A stretch of 64,000 bases of DNA from Ancylostoma caninum (taxonomy: Eukaryota; Nematoda; Chromadorea; Rhabditida; Ancylostomatidae), in assembly GCA_037903475.1 (NCBI GenBank), contig JBAJFG010000107.1:186001-250000 (forward strand), written 5' to 3'. The notes under the pieces were generated by a model. That model saw only the letters and a program-made list of their open reading frames with translations. It searched no databases and had not been told where the DNA came from. This document shows, one piece after another, positions 13,162 through 25,499 of this stretch (within the stretch, counting starts at the first letter, position 1; each line of letters opens with the position of its first letter). The position numbers and the translations under genes were made by a program.

Positions 13162-14876
13162 GGATTTCTCATGGCTAAAGTAGCAGAAGACGAGGAACGT
13201 CGTGACATAAATGGTTACCTGCCGTCGTACTGAAAGAACCTATTTTTGAGCTTTTTCTTCGGGATGCCTGGGGTGGAACAAGTACAGGATTGCGAGACAT
13301 CTGTCAAAATACCAAATATGCTGGTTAGACACCACTACACCTTATTTTTTTGCATGAATGATATGACCTATTTACTCTCAAAGAGCTACGAGGCAGTGGT
13401 TTTTGCATTTCCGCTGAGAATTATGGCCACCATTGTGAGCGTTGTCCCTTCGTTATTCCAACTGTGTTAAAATCTTGGGGGGGGGGGGAGGGGATGATTT
13501 TTAACACTTCTTCTCACATTTTATCTGTTGAATGCAATGTACCAATCCTTATATAAGTATGTACCTTGAAGTTGTATACCTTGAAAGTCGAAATTTTTTA
13601 CTATTCTTATTATTCCATTTGGGGCCCAAAGTGGCGTGGACCACGGTTCCTGTCACCCCCGCCCCTTCCATGGCTTCGCATTTCTGATGTGCAGGCGCCC
13701 TACAACTTCAATAGGAAGGCTTGCCCCTTCCCTTATCAGGCTTGTGAGAGCTGTGAGAAAAACGTATAACACTTCTTCCCCTACTGTTCATGTGTCCCTA
13801 ATATTCTGTACAATTTTATCTCTCTATGGGAGCTGGCCCATTTTAGGAAATCTCTCTGAATAGCTATTTCAAAGGAGCAATCCAATCGAAATTTTTGTGA
13901 GTTGTCTGAGTAGGTTAGGTCTTTTTAGGCAAATGAGCATAGAAAATGCACTGTAGGTTTGAGTTTAAACTGAATGCCATTGAACGCTCACTTTCCTCAC
14001 TGAAGTGGAAGTGGACAAGCGGTCTATTGTAACCTACCCACTTGACCTCGACTAGCTACGTAACTATGGAGAGAAGATTTATAAAAAAGCATGATGAGTG
14101 CTGAGACAAGCGTGACTCTGAGGACCATAGCACGAATTCATAATGAACCGTGTATGGTGCTGTATAGTGTGAAGAAATAAGAGCTATTTTTGAGAAGAGC
14201 TGTATCCACGTAGGATTCATTTCTATGTAATCATGTACGTACATAATTTTGCCCTTTACGAACACGCACAAAAGAAGCGGGGCAAATTACTTGAGGTGCA
14301 TGGAACGATACCTAAAAACAAAGCAGTCTACATTTTGTCTTTATTCCCAATTTCAGCTGTACAAGGACAACGTGAGTTCGTCTTCACTGTGTGCTTTTGT
14401 TAGCCTTGGAATATGCTTAGAAGTTTTCTCAGATTTTTGAGATCTTTGCTCCTACCATGTAGTTTTCTTCCTTGTTCAGTCACATTGGTTGTGTTCTCAG
14501 TCACTGTTGTATGATTGCTGTCCATAGACAATGAGCACCTTTATTGGATTCATAGGAACGCTGAAAACATTTAGATTTTGCCCTACATTTGTCCCTTTGA
14601 GACACATATTATTTGAACAGTTATTTTTCACAATACGTATATCTGTTTTTGAGCTAATACGTGTGGTTATCTAATCTTTATAATCTCTTAATTCTTCACT
14701 ACAAATCTTCTTTCAATTCTTCTTCAGATCACCAAGATTCGCCGACCGCAAGTATGATTTGTAACGAGCTCAGCCAGATGCTGGCGAAGAACCACCAGGG
14801 ACAGTCAACTGTACCCAGGAAAAAGACATTTGGTCTTCCAGCGTCGGCTCACGTTGCTTCAAGGCCAGTATTTTAG
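13162..14876 (+). CDS. Tentative small gene of unknown function
   Basis: Three exons chain in phase: 13162-13213 after TTTTCTAG, a 15-base mini-exon 14357-14371 between TTTCAG and GTGAGT, and a terminal exon 14728-14876 after TTCTTCAG. The ATG at 13171 lies 9 bases after the first acceptor, as in trans-spliced nematode messages, and the predicted protein is about 68 residues. The terminal exon looks genuinely coding in codon choice (CAG, AAG, GAG, CTG) and contains NELSQMLAKNHQGQ and PRKKTFGLPASAH before the stop. I do not recognise the family. Missing internal exons or a chance chain are both possible. The stop lies 3 bases from the neighbouring MITE. Confidence 0.28.
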
Positions 14877-14879
14877 ATT

Positions 14880-15222
14880 AGAATCTATTTTGAGATTTTA
14901 ATATAGAAGAAGCGAGAGGTGACGTCGATAGCAACGATCTAAATATTTCCTTATAAAACTTCCAAAGAATCCCTTTCAACTCTCTTCTTTTTGGAGAGTT
15001 CGAGCTGCACGTTGCGACAGCTGTCACAAGAAGTGGCACTGCTACGGCTTGCCGCAACTCCGCAACGCCTTGTGGTGGGTGTCGCATCGGACACATCGGA
15101 CTTTCCAAAAAGAAGGGGTTTAAAAATGGGTTTTTTTGGTATTTTTGCACTGATATATTTGTACCACTGTAGTCAGCATCTTCTCAAGGTTCTTTCGACG
15201 TCAAAGTCTCAAAACCGATTCC
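14880..15222. mobile_element. Small fold-back MITE
   Basis: The ends are inverted copies (AGAATCTATTTTGAGATTTT at the left; the complement of GGAATCGGTTTTGAGACTTT at the right), and the interior is also palindromic around CTTCTTTTTGGA. Both strands translate to similar peptides because of this symmetry, which explains the open frames here. There is no coding capacity of its own. Confidence 0.6.
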
Positions 15223-18200
15223 AAGGTGAGACACTGCCCTGATGTCTGTATCATGTGATTTGCCCTAGATCAGTGATATCATTGTGGCACATTTTTGTCT
15301 AACAAGATATGAAAACAACTTCAGGAAAATTTTTCCCTCCCCTTCAACAACCTAATATCAAGAACCACAGAATAGCTTGGGGAGCATGCCATCCGAGCCG
15401 GATTAGAAATAGCAAAATGCAATTTGCATCCCGAATGTACTTAAAATCAGAGCCTTGCTCCCAGAGACCTCTGCTAACAGGATTTGCACAAGCTGCAGAG
15501 AACGGGGTTAGGTTATATATGGGAACCCAATAAGTCCTACAAATGCAAAGACCAAAAATTGGAGTATTATACGTTTCTAATCCGGTAATAATAATAAACC
15601 AGTCCTAATCGTTAACTACGGATTTTACCCCATTACATGCTGTTTTTAGCTCCGGATAATGGCCCACATAGGGTAAAATAACAAGAGACTATAGCAAATC
15701 ACCATCTTCTCGCTGCCCTTTCTCTAACTTTTCGCCGAACGTTTTTTCTCTATATACTTTGGTTCCAGACAAACAGGACTTTTGACGCCTCCAGCTGCTT
15801 TTCTTCCTAGAATTCGCGTAACTGTTCGACGTAACTTTCGGCAAGTGATGAATTATCAATCAGGGACGGGAATTACACCTAATTACACCAAATTGCTTTT
15901 CCTAAAACCTTATCCTCTCCTTATTTTTGAGTATTCCATTTCCCGACCTTTGGAGGATTCATAATTACTTGTCATCCGTGGCGACTTCGATCAACAATTG
16001 CTTTGGGTCCAGAAACAGGGAATTTTGACAGTTTCGGGATATTTTGTGCAAACATTGCTGTCAGGGTATCGACTAAATCCGGAGCGTTCCAATGTCACGA
16101 GGGAAACGAGGTGAGACTCAGCCTCAGAGTGAGAGGTAGAGCGTCCCACTTATGTTAAGACAATGGAAAGACTCTGCATCTCCTTCCTGATCAAGTTGTC
16201 CAATCCTCTCGTTTAGAACAGGACTAGTGCTTGACCCTAGATGTTAGAAACGTAATTGCCCCGTAGCTCACAACATTGTTGAGCATCACAGCAAAGAAAT
16301 ACTGTCGTCAGAGCTTACGTCTCGTCGTCGTCGTTGTACTTTAGCAGAACATCATCACACACAAATGTCGTTCATTCAAGCGTTCTCTTTTTTTTTCACG
16401 TGTAACATAGTATGTGCTGAATCATCAATCATTTCCATGTACAGTTGTTCATTCCTTCATGGTCTTCACCACCTCTTTTCCCCATCTTTCCTAAGTATTT
16501 TTCCGCTTTTATATAACCAGCGAAAAATTTACTTGTGGTCTCCACATGTATTTGCAATTATTTCTTCAGTGTCTGGATGCTGCTTATGAGCCAGCAGCAT
16601 TATTTTAACTTTCTAACTGTGTATCACACGAATACCTCATCGAAAATCTAGGGGAAAATTTGCAATAGCCTAGCCTGCAGTGGCCCAGCGGCGGAAGACG
16701 TCCTTCCTGCGAGATAAATTATGCATAAAAAAGTGCAACAGGATACTGCCCCTGGGCGGAATTCTATCAACAATGCTTCTGCTGCAGCAGCTTTATCCAA
16801 TTGGCTTTTCTGCGGTGTCCCAAGCTCCATGCCCTTGAGGGGCTGGACTGGCTGTCCTAGCTTCATTCTAAGTGTGGTATGGAAGAATCATGTTGCGTTC
16901 CGCTTTGGATAGCACCAATGTTTCCTGATTGGAACATGAAACAGCTCTTCAATTTTTGTCCCCCTTGCTGCAAAGTCCTGCACTTTCCCGAGCTCTTTCG
17001 AATATCTAGGATAAGCTACAACTTCGTCTGTGTTAATGTATCTTAATGGCCAGAACTCAGATCAAGAAAGGTTCTTATGGCTGCCAAAGACGTCTTCTTA
17101 GGGTTTTCTAGCGGAATATATCTCAAAATTCAAACTCGCCCGCGGCAGAAAGCTCCGAATTGCAGGATCAAAAGAAATTTTGTTGATGCAGTAAATTCGA
17201 AGCTGAGAAAACGTAGTGAGTCTGGAATCTTTGCTTTTTCTACATGTTTCTGGTTTTTTTTTCCACCCATCTTTCTGATGCATTTTGCATTGTTCTTTAA
17301 TTCTTCATAGATTCCAGCCGTATTCCTTTAACCATGAAATTTACATAGGTGGCATTTTCAAATCACGTCCTAAAACACTTCTGAGACACACACACACACA
17401 CACAATTTTTTAAAGAAAAGTCAGTATAGAATACTTGACAAAAGTCTATTATGAGATGTTATGTTCAAGCAAATGTGAAAAAACTTGAATTAACCAGGTA
17501 ATTCGAAGTTTTCAGAATTTTTCAATGGTGCTGTTCGAGTGCAGTTGCATTTGTGGGCAAGACTAATAACTAACTACTAAATAATGCATACACCTTGCGG
17601 CACATTGCTAGCATTTTCTGTACAAGTGAATATTCGTTCTATGTAGAAGATGAGAGTAGGTCCTTTGAAGAATTTATCATTTGCAACAAAAAAAAACCCT
17701 CCACGACATCCTCGCTATCTCAATTTCCTTTCCAGAAAATCTCGTGCGTAGTCATGAATAGTCATAGTTGTAAATATTTCTAGGATAGGTTAAGCAGCGG
17801 TACATGATAGAGGAACATAAAATTGAGAATTTTCGGCAATGTGGCTTGCTCTCTGATCGCTTTAAACTGGATTTCAGTAGAAAATCCAGAAGGATGTTGT
17901 TTCCCAATTTCAAGTGGATGTTGTGCTTGTGTCTTCAATGCAACAGCTACACACCATATCATAGACGCCACTGTGGGGAGTCATAGACATCGTTCATCTT
18001 TTCCTCGTAAATCTACGCAAACGAGAAAAGCACTGACTTGTAAGAATTACTTCAGCCATTTAATATTTCCTGTAATGCTCGACACTGGGACGTCTCTTCA
18101 CCTTGACATCTTAGTATTCCTCAGAATCGTGATTGTTTTCTTCAATGCTGTTCGTGTAGTTCATGTACTTTGAGTGCTTGGCACTAAAATATTAAAGCTT

Positions 18201-18315
18201 CTTAAAACCCGAGGTATTCAGGCACTACTCGTTACGACATCACTTCACTGCATCACTTAACTGGATTTTTCTTGAACGCCTACTTGCTGATTACCTTTGC
18301 ATTTTCTGGCTACTC
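15223..18315. other. Intergenic, nothing recognised
   Basis: Short frames only (for example 16648-16866 minus and 17823-18173 plus), with no domain or splice chain. A (CA)10 run is listed separately. Confidence 0.45.
17385..17404. repeat. (CA)10 microsatellite
   Basis: Uninterrupted CA dinucleotide run. Confidence 0.95.
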
Positions 18316-18428
18316 GTCAAATTAGCACGTGCTATCACTAATTCCGTGTTTGCAGGTGGAGCACCTACTAGCGGGCTTACTTGTCTAGTCTGACAGATAG
18401 CGTTCCTCAGTTTTTTTGTGCTTCAGCT
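18316..18428 (+). promoter_or_regulatory. Conserved upstream region of receptor gene 1, with E-box
   Basis: This stretch aligns with the region upstream of the paralogous receptor gene at 28704. It contains CACGTG (18326-18331), then the shared sequence TTCCGTGTTTGCAGGTG, and ends TGCTTCAGCTATG, where TTCAG sits 2 bases before the start codon. The last motif is a good candidate for a splice-leader acceptor; the TTTGCAG may be a 5' UTR acceptor. Conservation between paralogs is visible; function is inferred. Confidence 0.5.
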
Positions 18429-21400
18429 ATGAACGAGCCTATGGAACTACCAACACTTGCTGACTATTGGGGTATAGTAAAAGACATAGTAAGTGATTTT
18501 GTCATTTCTATTTCTTTGAATGAATGAATGAATGAATGAATGAATGAATGAATGAATGAATGAATGAATGAATGATCCTCCTTTTTAGGTTAATATTACT
18601 TTCATCACTGACAATTGTGAACGTTGGGCTCAGCCACGGTGGCTCACTGACATTGTCTCCATCATCACCGTTATTTTGTTGCTTATCAATATTTTTGTTA
18701 TCACACTATTGATAGCCTATCGATCGACAAAGCTGCGCAATTCGTTCTATAGTTGCGCCATAGCTCTATTCGTCGGCGAAGCTGTGATCTTAATATCATC
18801 TATACGAGGTGATTATAAGAATTGAATATGTTTGGAAGTCATCAGATTGCAACCTAACAGCAGAACGGTGACGTCGGTCGTTGGACCAATATGTAACGGT
18901 TGACAACAGATGTGAGGTGTTCCGTTCATTGTTCTGTGAAGAGGGAAACACTTCCTCCTGTGACCGAAGTGTTCAAAACAGCTTTTATTATAGCTATGAC
19001 AGCCCAGCAATTTTGCACATTTCTGTTTTCAGAAGCTGACGTCCAACAGTGTATCCTTCGCAACTCAGCTTCTCGACAGTTGGCCTGGCAGACTATAGGC
19101 ACTTTCGGAATGGAGCTTACTGTGTCTGTTAATCTGACACTGGCTACCGTACGACTAATTACTATTTTCTTGGGGACAAGGGTAAGTGGAATAACATAAC
19201 GTAACATAACAGGCATAAAACGTCTAGTCAGGTGAATCTGGTTCACTTGTTGGTTAGAGTGCAATCGGTCTAGCCGTAACGTTCAGAAGCAAATTCGTAT
19301 AGAAAAGTGCGAGCAATATGCAAAAAGTTATCGCGTTGTAAGAGAATTAGTTTTCGTCCCGCCCTCACCCCCTAAAGACAGCCGCCTAATCCAAGCCTTG
19401 AACGACCACAGGTGGGCCTTTTTGGGTAAGTGGAGGGGCTGGTCGATACATACATCTCTATCGAATCTCAATCAAGAACGACAAACCATATGTGTGTAAA
19501 ATGTATAAACAAACTGTCAGGTAATGCACGCCTGTGAAGCGTGGCGAGATCTTCGCTACATTCCGCAATATGCTTATTCCGCATCGTTCGTGTGAGTCCC
19601 GCCGCGCTTCTCGGGTGCACCGTCGCGACATTTAATCTGAGGCAGAAGGTTTATGCGCTTCTGCACACCGTCGCTGCTTCCATACTACTATCCCACGGAG
19701 ATTCTTGTGTGTTCGGAGGAATGCGTTGCAAGCAGGCCCCAGCACATGTGGTCCCGGGGGCACGCTGGGCTTCGTAAAAGGGTCAAAAGGCAAAGTGAGC
19801 TTTGTAGTGGGGTCCGGGGCGGATCCCTGGAAAAACTGTAGACTTGTTACTTCTAAAGAAGGCATCACAGTCATCAGGCGAGATAGGGATATTAACTAAG
19901 CTAAGTGACCGATCCTTTAAGTGCGGAGAAGCTGCTCTTGCTTTGAGCGGCGCAATAGGGGCGACTGAGGTTGAAAAATGGCTTGTAAGGAGGCTGTTCG
20001 TGCTTTGAGCGGTCGGGCGAGTGTCCGGTCCAAGAGGGCTTCGTTCTGATTTTGGCCTGGGGAAGACCTCGTGCCGGGGCCTGGTTGCAAGCATATGTCG
20101 GCCTTAGTTCTTCAGCTGGTGCTTATGTAGCGCTTTGAAATTAAAATAGATGCTAACGGTAAAAGTTCTTCAGCTAATGTTCATTACGTAGTGATATAAG
20201 TAACTTATGTACTGCTCTGAAGTTAAAGCAGTTGTTAACGGTAGATTTAAGTAACTTCTAGTTCTGCTGTTCCATAAACTGCAATAATGTCTTCTAGGAA
20301 GCTGATATAGCCGCAAGGGTTGGTATTTGTGTCTCTGTGATTTGGTCGTTGCTGCTAACCGTTCTACACCAAGTGGGACTTGTAACAAAAATCTGGTTCG
20401 ATAAAGAAAACGACTACCGTGATCAGCTCCTTGTGCCTTTCAACATTCTGCGAATTCCACTTCTAGTCGCTGAAGTATCACTCACATTCATATTTTACGT
20501 GGTGACTATGGTTAAAATGAAAAAGGTAGGTTCTGTTTTTTTTCAGTATCCTGTAAAAATCACAAAATACATTCCACTGGAACTTTTTCGTATTTCCAAC
20601 ATGGAGCAAATTACGTCCGATTTTCTACGAGAACTCTGTAGACGTTCGAAGTAAATAATTCATTTCCAGGGATTCAAAGTCCAACGCGAGTCCAAAAATC
20701 GTCGAGAGCGACGATTCCTCATACAATCTCTGTTGATATTTCTCAGTGAATTAGTTTATCTTTATGCAACGTTCTGGTTCGGACATAATTATTTGCATAT
20801 TGGTAGTGCGATATTCAATGCAAATCTCAACTACATTATGAGGCCTATTGCTACCGGCCTAACCCCGGTATGTAATGTTCTATAATTTGGTGGTTAAAGG
20901 CAGCACCCACGGAAATTTTCAACTCCAAGATTTCAAGATAACCTTGGGTTTTCGACCATGAAGAACACGAATATGAGGGTCGATTCCACTTGAAAGTCAC
21001 AGGAAAACAATTTTCGGGTACTTTGAATTTGCTGCGATTGAACAAAACGGTCGAGTTGTCAGGCATGGGGTAGGGCAAAAAGTCGATAATACTGACTTGA
21101 TCGCCACATATTTCCTCAACGGATTTGGACATTTTCGTGGTTTTGCAGCAAGTATTATATTCAAGTCAGAAAAGAACAGAAATCTGAAGAAAATGAAGTG
21201 TGGGCTGCACAGACTTACTGGTGAAGAAAAGACGAGTATATGTGGGAAAGAATGGAAAAGAAATAATACAAACACGCGAAATAGGAAGAAATGGATGTTA
21301 TGAAAAGAAAAAAATGGAAAACAGCTAGTGGAAAGTAATATTAGAATGCAAACAGACAGCTGCAGTCATAGTAGTGCAAGAATGATAGGGAAAAGTCCGC

Positions 21401-22387
21401 GAAACAATTTTTTTCAAAGAAAAACTGAGCGATTGTATGTGAAAACAGCTGATTCGTTCCAACATCGCCCCACGGCTATTTCTGCACAGCAGGTCAACTC
21501 GTACCAGCGGGCTGGGTTCGAACTGTTGAACTGATGTTATACTTGTGATATCTCATGAAATGCGGGGTTTCTGACAGCATTTCCATCACAGAATTGTCGG
21601 GTTGCCCGAGGTTCGAAAACTCTCAAAAGTTCGAAGGTGAAGATTATGGTGGGTGCTGCCTTTAAGGTTACGTTGTGACACAGCTGCTTACGTTTGATGA
21701 TGCCAGTTATGCCTGGACGGAATGGAATTGTAAATCATTCTGATTAATTGAAGGCGCCACTAAAAGCGAATCACGTTTCTAAACCAAGCTTAGTGCCTTG
21801 GAAGGAATGGCGGCGTGGTGCTATTTGAAAGCAATTGTCTCTCTCTAATTTTGAGTACCGAGAAGAAAAGTCCAATTAAAAATGTGACACTTACGATCTA
21901 GAATCCAGCGAAAAGCAGTCCAACCACACCGAGAGGTCGACTGCTACGTCCAGGACGATCGCTGGGCTCATCTTCTATCCAATACTCCTTTTCGAATTAA
22001 TATGCCACCTAATTATTTCTAATTAATATGCCACCTAATTAATCACCCGTATTGTGATACGTTAGAAAGAATTGATTTCTGAGCAGTCAGAACTATCCAC
22101 GACCATTTAGCTGGATTTATTTTGGCTAGTCTCATCATAAAGTGACACATTAATGTGAGGCAAATGTGCTTTTAGGCTCATCCCTGGAAATATTTTCCAG
22201 TGAAACTACCAGCATTTATTAGCAGAACCAAGAAAAGTATCGAATTAGTTATGTGCCTTTTCAGGTATACTACCTCATATTCTCCACCGAAATACGACGC
22301 TTGGTTCTGAGTACGTTACGATGGCATAAGAATACGTCCACAGTGACGGCATTCACTCGCTCCAACTCTAAGAATGCCAATAGCTAG
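18429..22387 (+). CDS. Seven-transmembrane receptor 1 (chemoreceptor-like GPCR)
   Basis: Six exons (18429-18488, 18589-18808, 19033-19181, 20298-20525, 20670-20867, 22265-22387) join in phase to 325 residues. Seven hydrophobic segments lie near residues 41-63, 73-92, 109-135, 149-171, 191-214, 235-257 and 265-293. The short N-terminus has an NIT glycosylation sequon (22-24) and DNCERWAQPRWL before TM1. An RRERR motif precedes TM6, and TM7 contains RPIATGLTPVYYLIF followed by a basic-polar tail. The layout fits nematode serpentine receptors, but I cannot assign the sr family; a neuropeptide-type receptor is not excluded. The product would act at the plasma membrane, probably in sensory neurons (inference). 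It is a tandem paralog of the gene at 28704-34107. Intron 1 is mostly a TGAA microsatellite and intron 5 carries a MITE. Confidence 0.88.
18517..18575. repeat. (TGAA)n microsatellite in receptor 1 intron 1
   Basis: About 14 copies of TGAA fill 59 of the 100 bases of intron 1 and stop 14 bases before exon 2. Confidence 0.95.
19780..20252. repeat. GC-rich interspersed repeat in receptor 1 intron 3
   Basis: The stretch differs in composition from the neighbouring intron and contains internal direct repeats. GCTTTGAGCGG occurs twice near 19940 and 20010. A segment of about 44 bases (CTTATGTAGCGCTTTGAAAT, ending GCTAACGGTA) is repeated imperfectly at 20123-20166 and 20206-20250. No coding potential; probably a dispersed repeat. 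Confidence 0.45.
20894..21665. mobile_element. TTAA-type MITE in receptor 1 intron 5
   Basis: The ends are exact inverted repeats, AGGCAGCACCCAC at the left and its complement at the right, flanked on both sides by TTAA (20894-20897 and 21662-21665). A TTAA target duplication with short inverted ends fits a non-autonomous piggyBac-like element. No transposase is encoded. Confidence 0.75.
21995..22041. repeat. Two copies of a 21-base direct repeat
   Basis: AATTAATATGCCACCTAATT plus A occurs at 21995-22015 and again at 22021-22041, a period of 26 bases inside receptor 1 intron 5. Confidence 0.9.
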
Positions 22388-24165
22388 CAGAGAATCCGAA
22401 CCACTACTACTAAAAAAATAGCACTGCAGTTCTTCAAATGCTCAAGATCTACACATCAAATAATTTTCTCTGTTTGCAATCTAACCATTGCTTATATGTT
22501 TTATTGCACTCGTGTGGACACGCAACGATAGTAGTAGCGTTTCTTGAAGCGAATCGGAATAGCAGCAGCCCACAGAATTGAACTATGGGAACGGGGAAAT
22601 CTGCTGTGGGCAGATTTTTACATGTCTTTAGATGCTTTGAACCTGCTCGAGTAGTTCAAGGGAACGTCATACGTGGCTAATCAAGCGCATAGACTCCAGA
22701 ATTAGTTGCCATCCATTTTGTTTCCTTGATAAAAACAGCGAAGATTGTATTTTGATAGGCCACTCAGGCGAGCCTGTTTTCTGTTTCGTTGTGTCTTCAT
22801 TTTCCACTCAGGCGTGTTGGTTTTTCTTTTTCTGTCTCTCTAGGAACAAATTTGCTCATTTGTCTGGATGTTCTTTTTTGATTCCAGTACCAAAGACATT
22901 CAACTTTTTTCTCCCTAATAATGTAACTTTCCGTGATGATCATTTGTGTATATGTCCTATTTTTTTTGAATAAATTTGGTTGCTTCGGAAAAGTGTGCTA
23001 TAATTGTAGACACTCCTGTTACCTCTACCTCATTTTTTTTCATTTTTTTCGTCCAATTCTCGACTAAGGTATTATTCGAGGCAGTGGCTGGAAAAATCAT
23101 AGTCAATTATATCCCGACTGTATTTTAATGGGATTGCTTTGAGGACACGCCAGGTATACAGTAGATCTGATATCTCGAAGACTCTCTTGAGACATTGTGG
23201 AGAGATGTTATTCGATGGGTCCGTTGCGATTACCAACGTAATTTCGAGTTCTTTTCTCATCTTCTTGCTAAAATTCTCCTGCAGTCGCTGACAGTCATGT
23301 AATTATAAAATGAGAATGATTACAGAAAGACTGTGTGATTTATGAGATTGTTAACAATATGTATGTTTCGTACTGCAGCTATGCTTATGTTGGTAGGGAG
23401 AAAAAAAAAAGAGAATTGCTTGAGCTAGAGCAGGAAACGCCAATCACCGACGACAACATGCTATCAGAGTTCAGGAAGAGGCTGAAAACCGAGCACAACC
23501 CGCAAAAGGACAACCATTCAGCATCTTATAAAATACCATTCTGTGTTCATTATTTCCAATGAGGTAAGCGCTGCCATTTTGCAGTGCCTGAGGAAAGTTC
23601 AACTAGAAAAATTAAAATACCTCAAAGCAACCTAAGTGCATACGAGTGCTGATGGGGTTTCCTGCCATAAACAACATGTAATCAGATGACTTGTTTTCAA
23701 GTGCACAAGTAGGACAGTGCATGAATACTCCAGACCTATTGTCCCATTTTCCTTCCTCCGGTCATTTTTCTCCACTTTTACGGAACTGTTGCTTCCAATC
23801 TTATCTTATCTATGCTATCCTAGGTCACAGAGCTTATCCAGTGGAAAAGAGCCTATATAACAGAAGTCGAATTCTGATGTATCATTCATTATTATAATTC
23901 CAGTCTTAGGGTACCATAGTGCGCAGCGTTGTTGTTCCCTTGTAATTCTTCTCGGCGCAGCTTGCATGAGTGGTGATAGAAGTTCAAGTTAATAGCCGTT
24001 GCGAATAAAGGACTTGAAAAGCTTCTCATCTTCAACTATTACGCTAGGATCCTGCGTTTGTGCTTAGATCAGTTGAGAATTGGCAGTGCTTGGGACGCCT
24101 TTTCCATCAGTTTTGCCGAAATAAGGTCAACTTACCACTGGCTACAGTTCCTAAAGCAAGTTCGT
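22388..24165. other. Intergenic after receptor 1
   Basis: A possible poly(A) signal AATAAA lies at 22969-22974, rather far from the receptor stop. A coding-like frame occurs at 23379-23562 (plus) directly after TACTGCAG, with a charged helical peptide (REKKKRELLELEQE ... MLSEFRKRLK) and a stop. It looks like a terminal exon or a gene fragment, but no partner exon was found. Confidence 0.35.
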
Positions 24166-24167
24166 CT

Positions 24168-24363
24168 GGGTGCCGCTGTGGCAACTCCACCTGAGCCGTT
24201 GCTTTGTGATGCTGAGCTAATGAGTGCCGCTATGACAACTTCACCTGGGCCGTGTGGTGCGGGATCAACAACATAGTCGCCGCTGCTTTGTGGTGCTGAG
24301 ATAGCTGTCGTTGCTTTGTGGTGCTGAGCTAATGAGTGCCGCTGTAACAACTCCACCTAAGCC
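24168..24363. repeat. Imperfect tandem repeat, about 55-base unit
   Basis: GAGTGCCGCT(G/A)T followed by CAACT(C/T)CACCT and TTGCTTTGTGGTGCTGAGCT recurs in three to four degenerate copies. No open function seen. Confidence 0.6.
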
Positions 24364-25499
24364 ATTCTTGTGTATAATTTAACCACATATTTAAAAAAGT
24401 TTGAGTGACGATCTGCTCTACCCAGTGCTTGTATAGAAAGCTTGAATATTTGTTAGTATAACACTACATAGAAGTTTGCTAATTATGACTGCTCACGGAA
24501 ATATAACTCTGAAAAGAGCATGCTCACGTGGTTGAAGACGCGGTCGCACGCGTCGCACCATGCGTGCCAACCTGTTGGGCACATTATCGCTATGGTGTTA
24601 ATGGATAACGCGAAAGCCTCAGGCAAGTAGTAAATAATGTATCATAATAAGTATGCAATATATATATATATATAGTGTAAATATTATAACAAATAGTGAT
24701 ATATGGCAGGATTCCTGAAGAACGTGATGTGAGATGAATCGATTTCTGGAAAAATTATCAAAATTTGAGGCAGATCCTGGAAACGGATTTTGGCCGGTTT
24801 CGACGGCGCAGAAAATATGCCTTTTACGAGATCTATTGCTAACTTTACTTGGATCATGAGGAAATGCTATATACGCGCTACTGAAGGAGTGATCAACTAT
24901 CTTGAATTTCACAATGCTAGGCAAGAAACCTCCACCGATAGGAATTTCGAGGACACTCATTTCTTGCAACAGTGACATCATGGTCCTTCAGGTTGTTTTG
25001 TGGAGATGATGTGCTTGTGAATAAACCGTGTTCGGAATGCCTATTCGGGTTGGATTTGGAGGCTCTGAAGACGCCACTGAAAGGTAACGCCCGTCCACAA
25101 CCAAATTGAAGTACGCTCCACTTTGCTTTCAACCAGCCACAGCTCGTGAACTGAGAAGAGTCGATTTCGTTAGTTTGTTGAGTCAAATTGTTCCACATGA
25201 TTCTACCCAGGCGAGCAAGGACAGGAGGGTCAAACGCGTCTCTGGACTCCTGTGCGAATTCAAAGTCGTTCCGATTCAAGGAATCCAATAATTGGATTCG
25301 AGTAGTTGCGAGCCAGTGGCGAGCCACTCCCGAGCATGGTCGCTGTAGGGTTCCCAAAGGAATAACGGCGCTACACCGGAAAAACCAGACCAACACAGAA
25401 AAAGAATTTCTCCCACATCCTATGCAGTGTTTAAGGAGCTGAGCACTGGGAGCTACTGAAAGAAAAAGGCACGGAAATAGCCACAATTTATGTTTAGTA
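24364..25499. other. Intergenic between tandem repeat and mariner relic
   Basis: Contains a short (TA)n run near 24660-24673. Open frames at 24917-25486 (minus) and 25106-25442 (plus) overlap on opposite strands and probably reflect decayed transposon sequence leading into the mariner relic. Confidence 0.4.

Noticed and set aside
13475..13700. Second hAT-type MITE (G run then GGGGCCCAAAGTGGCG)
   Set aside because: It vaguely resembles the right half of the 25.7-kb element, but no inverted ends or target duplication were found.
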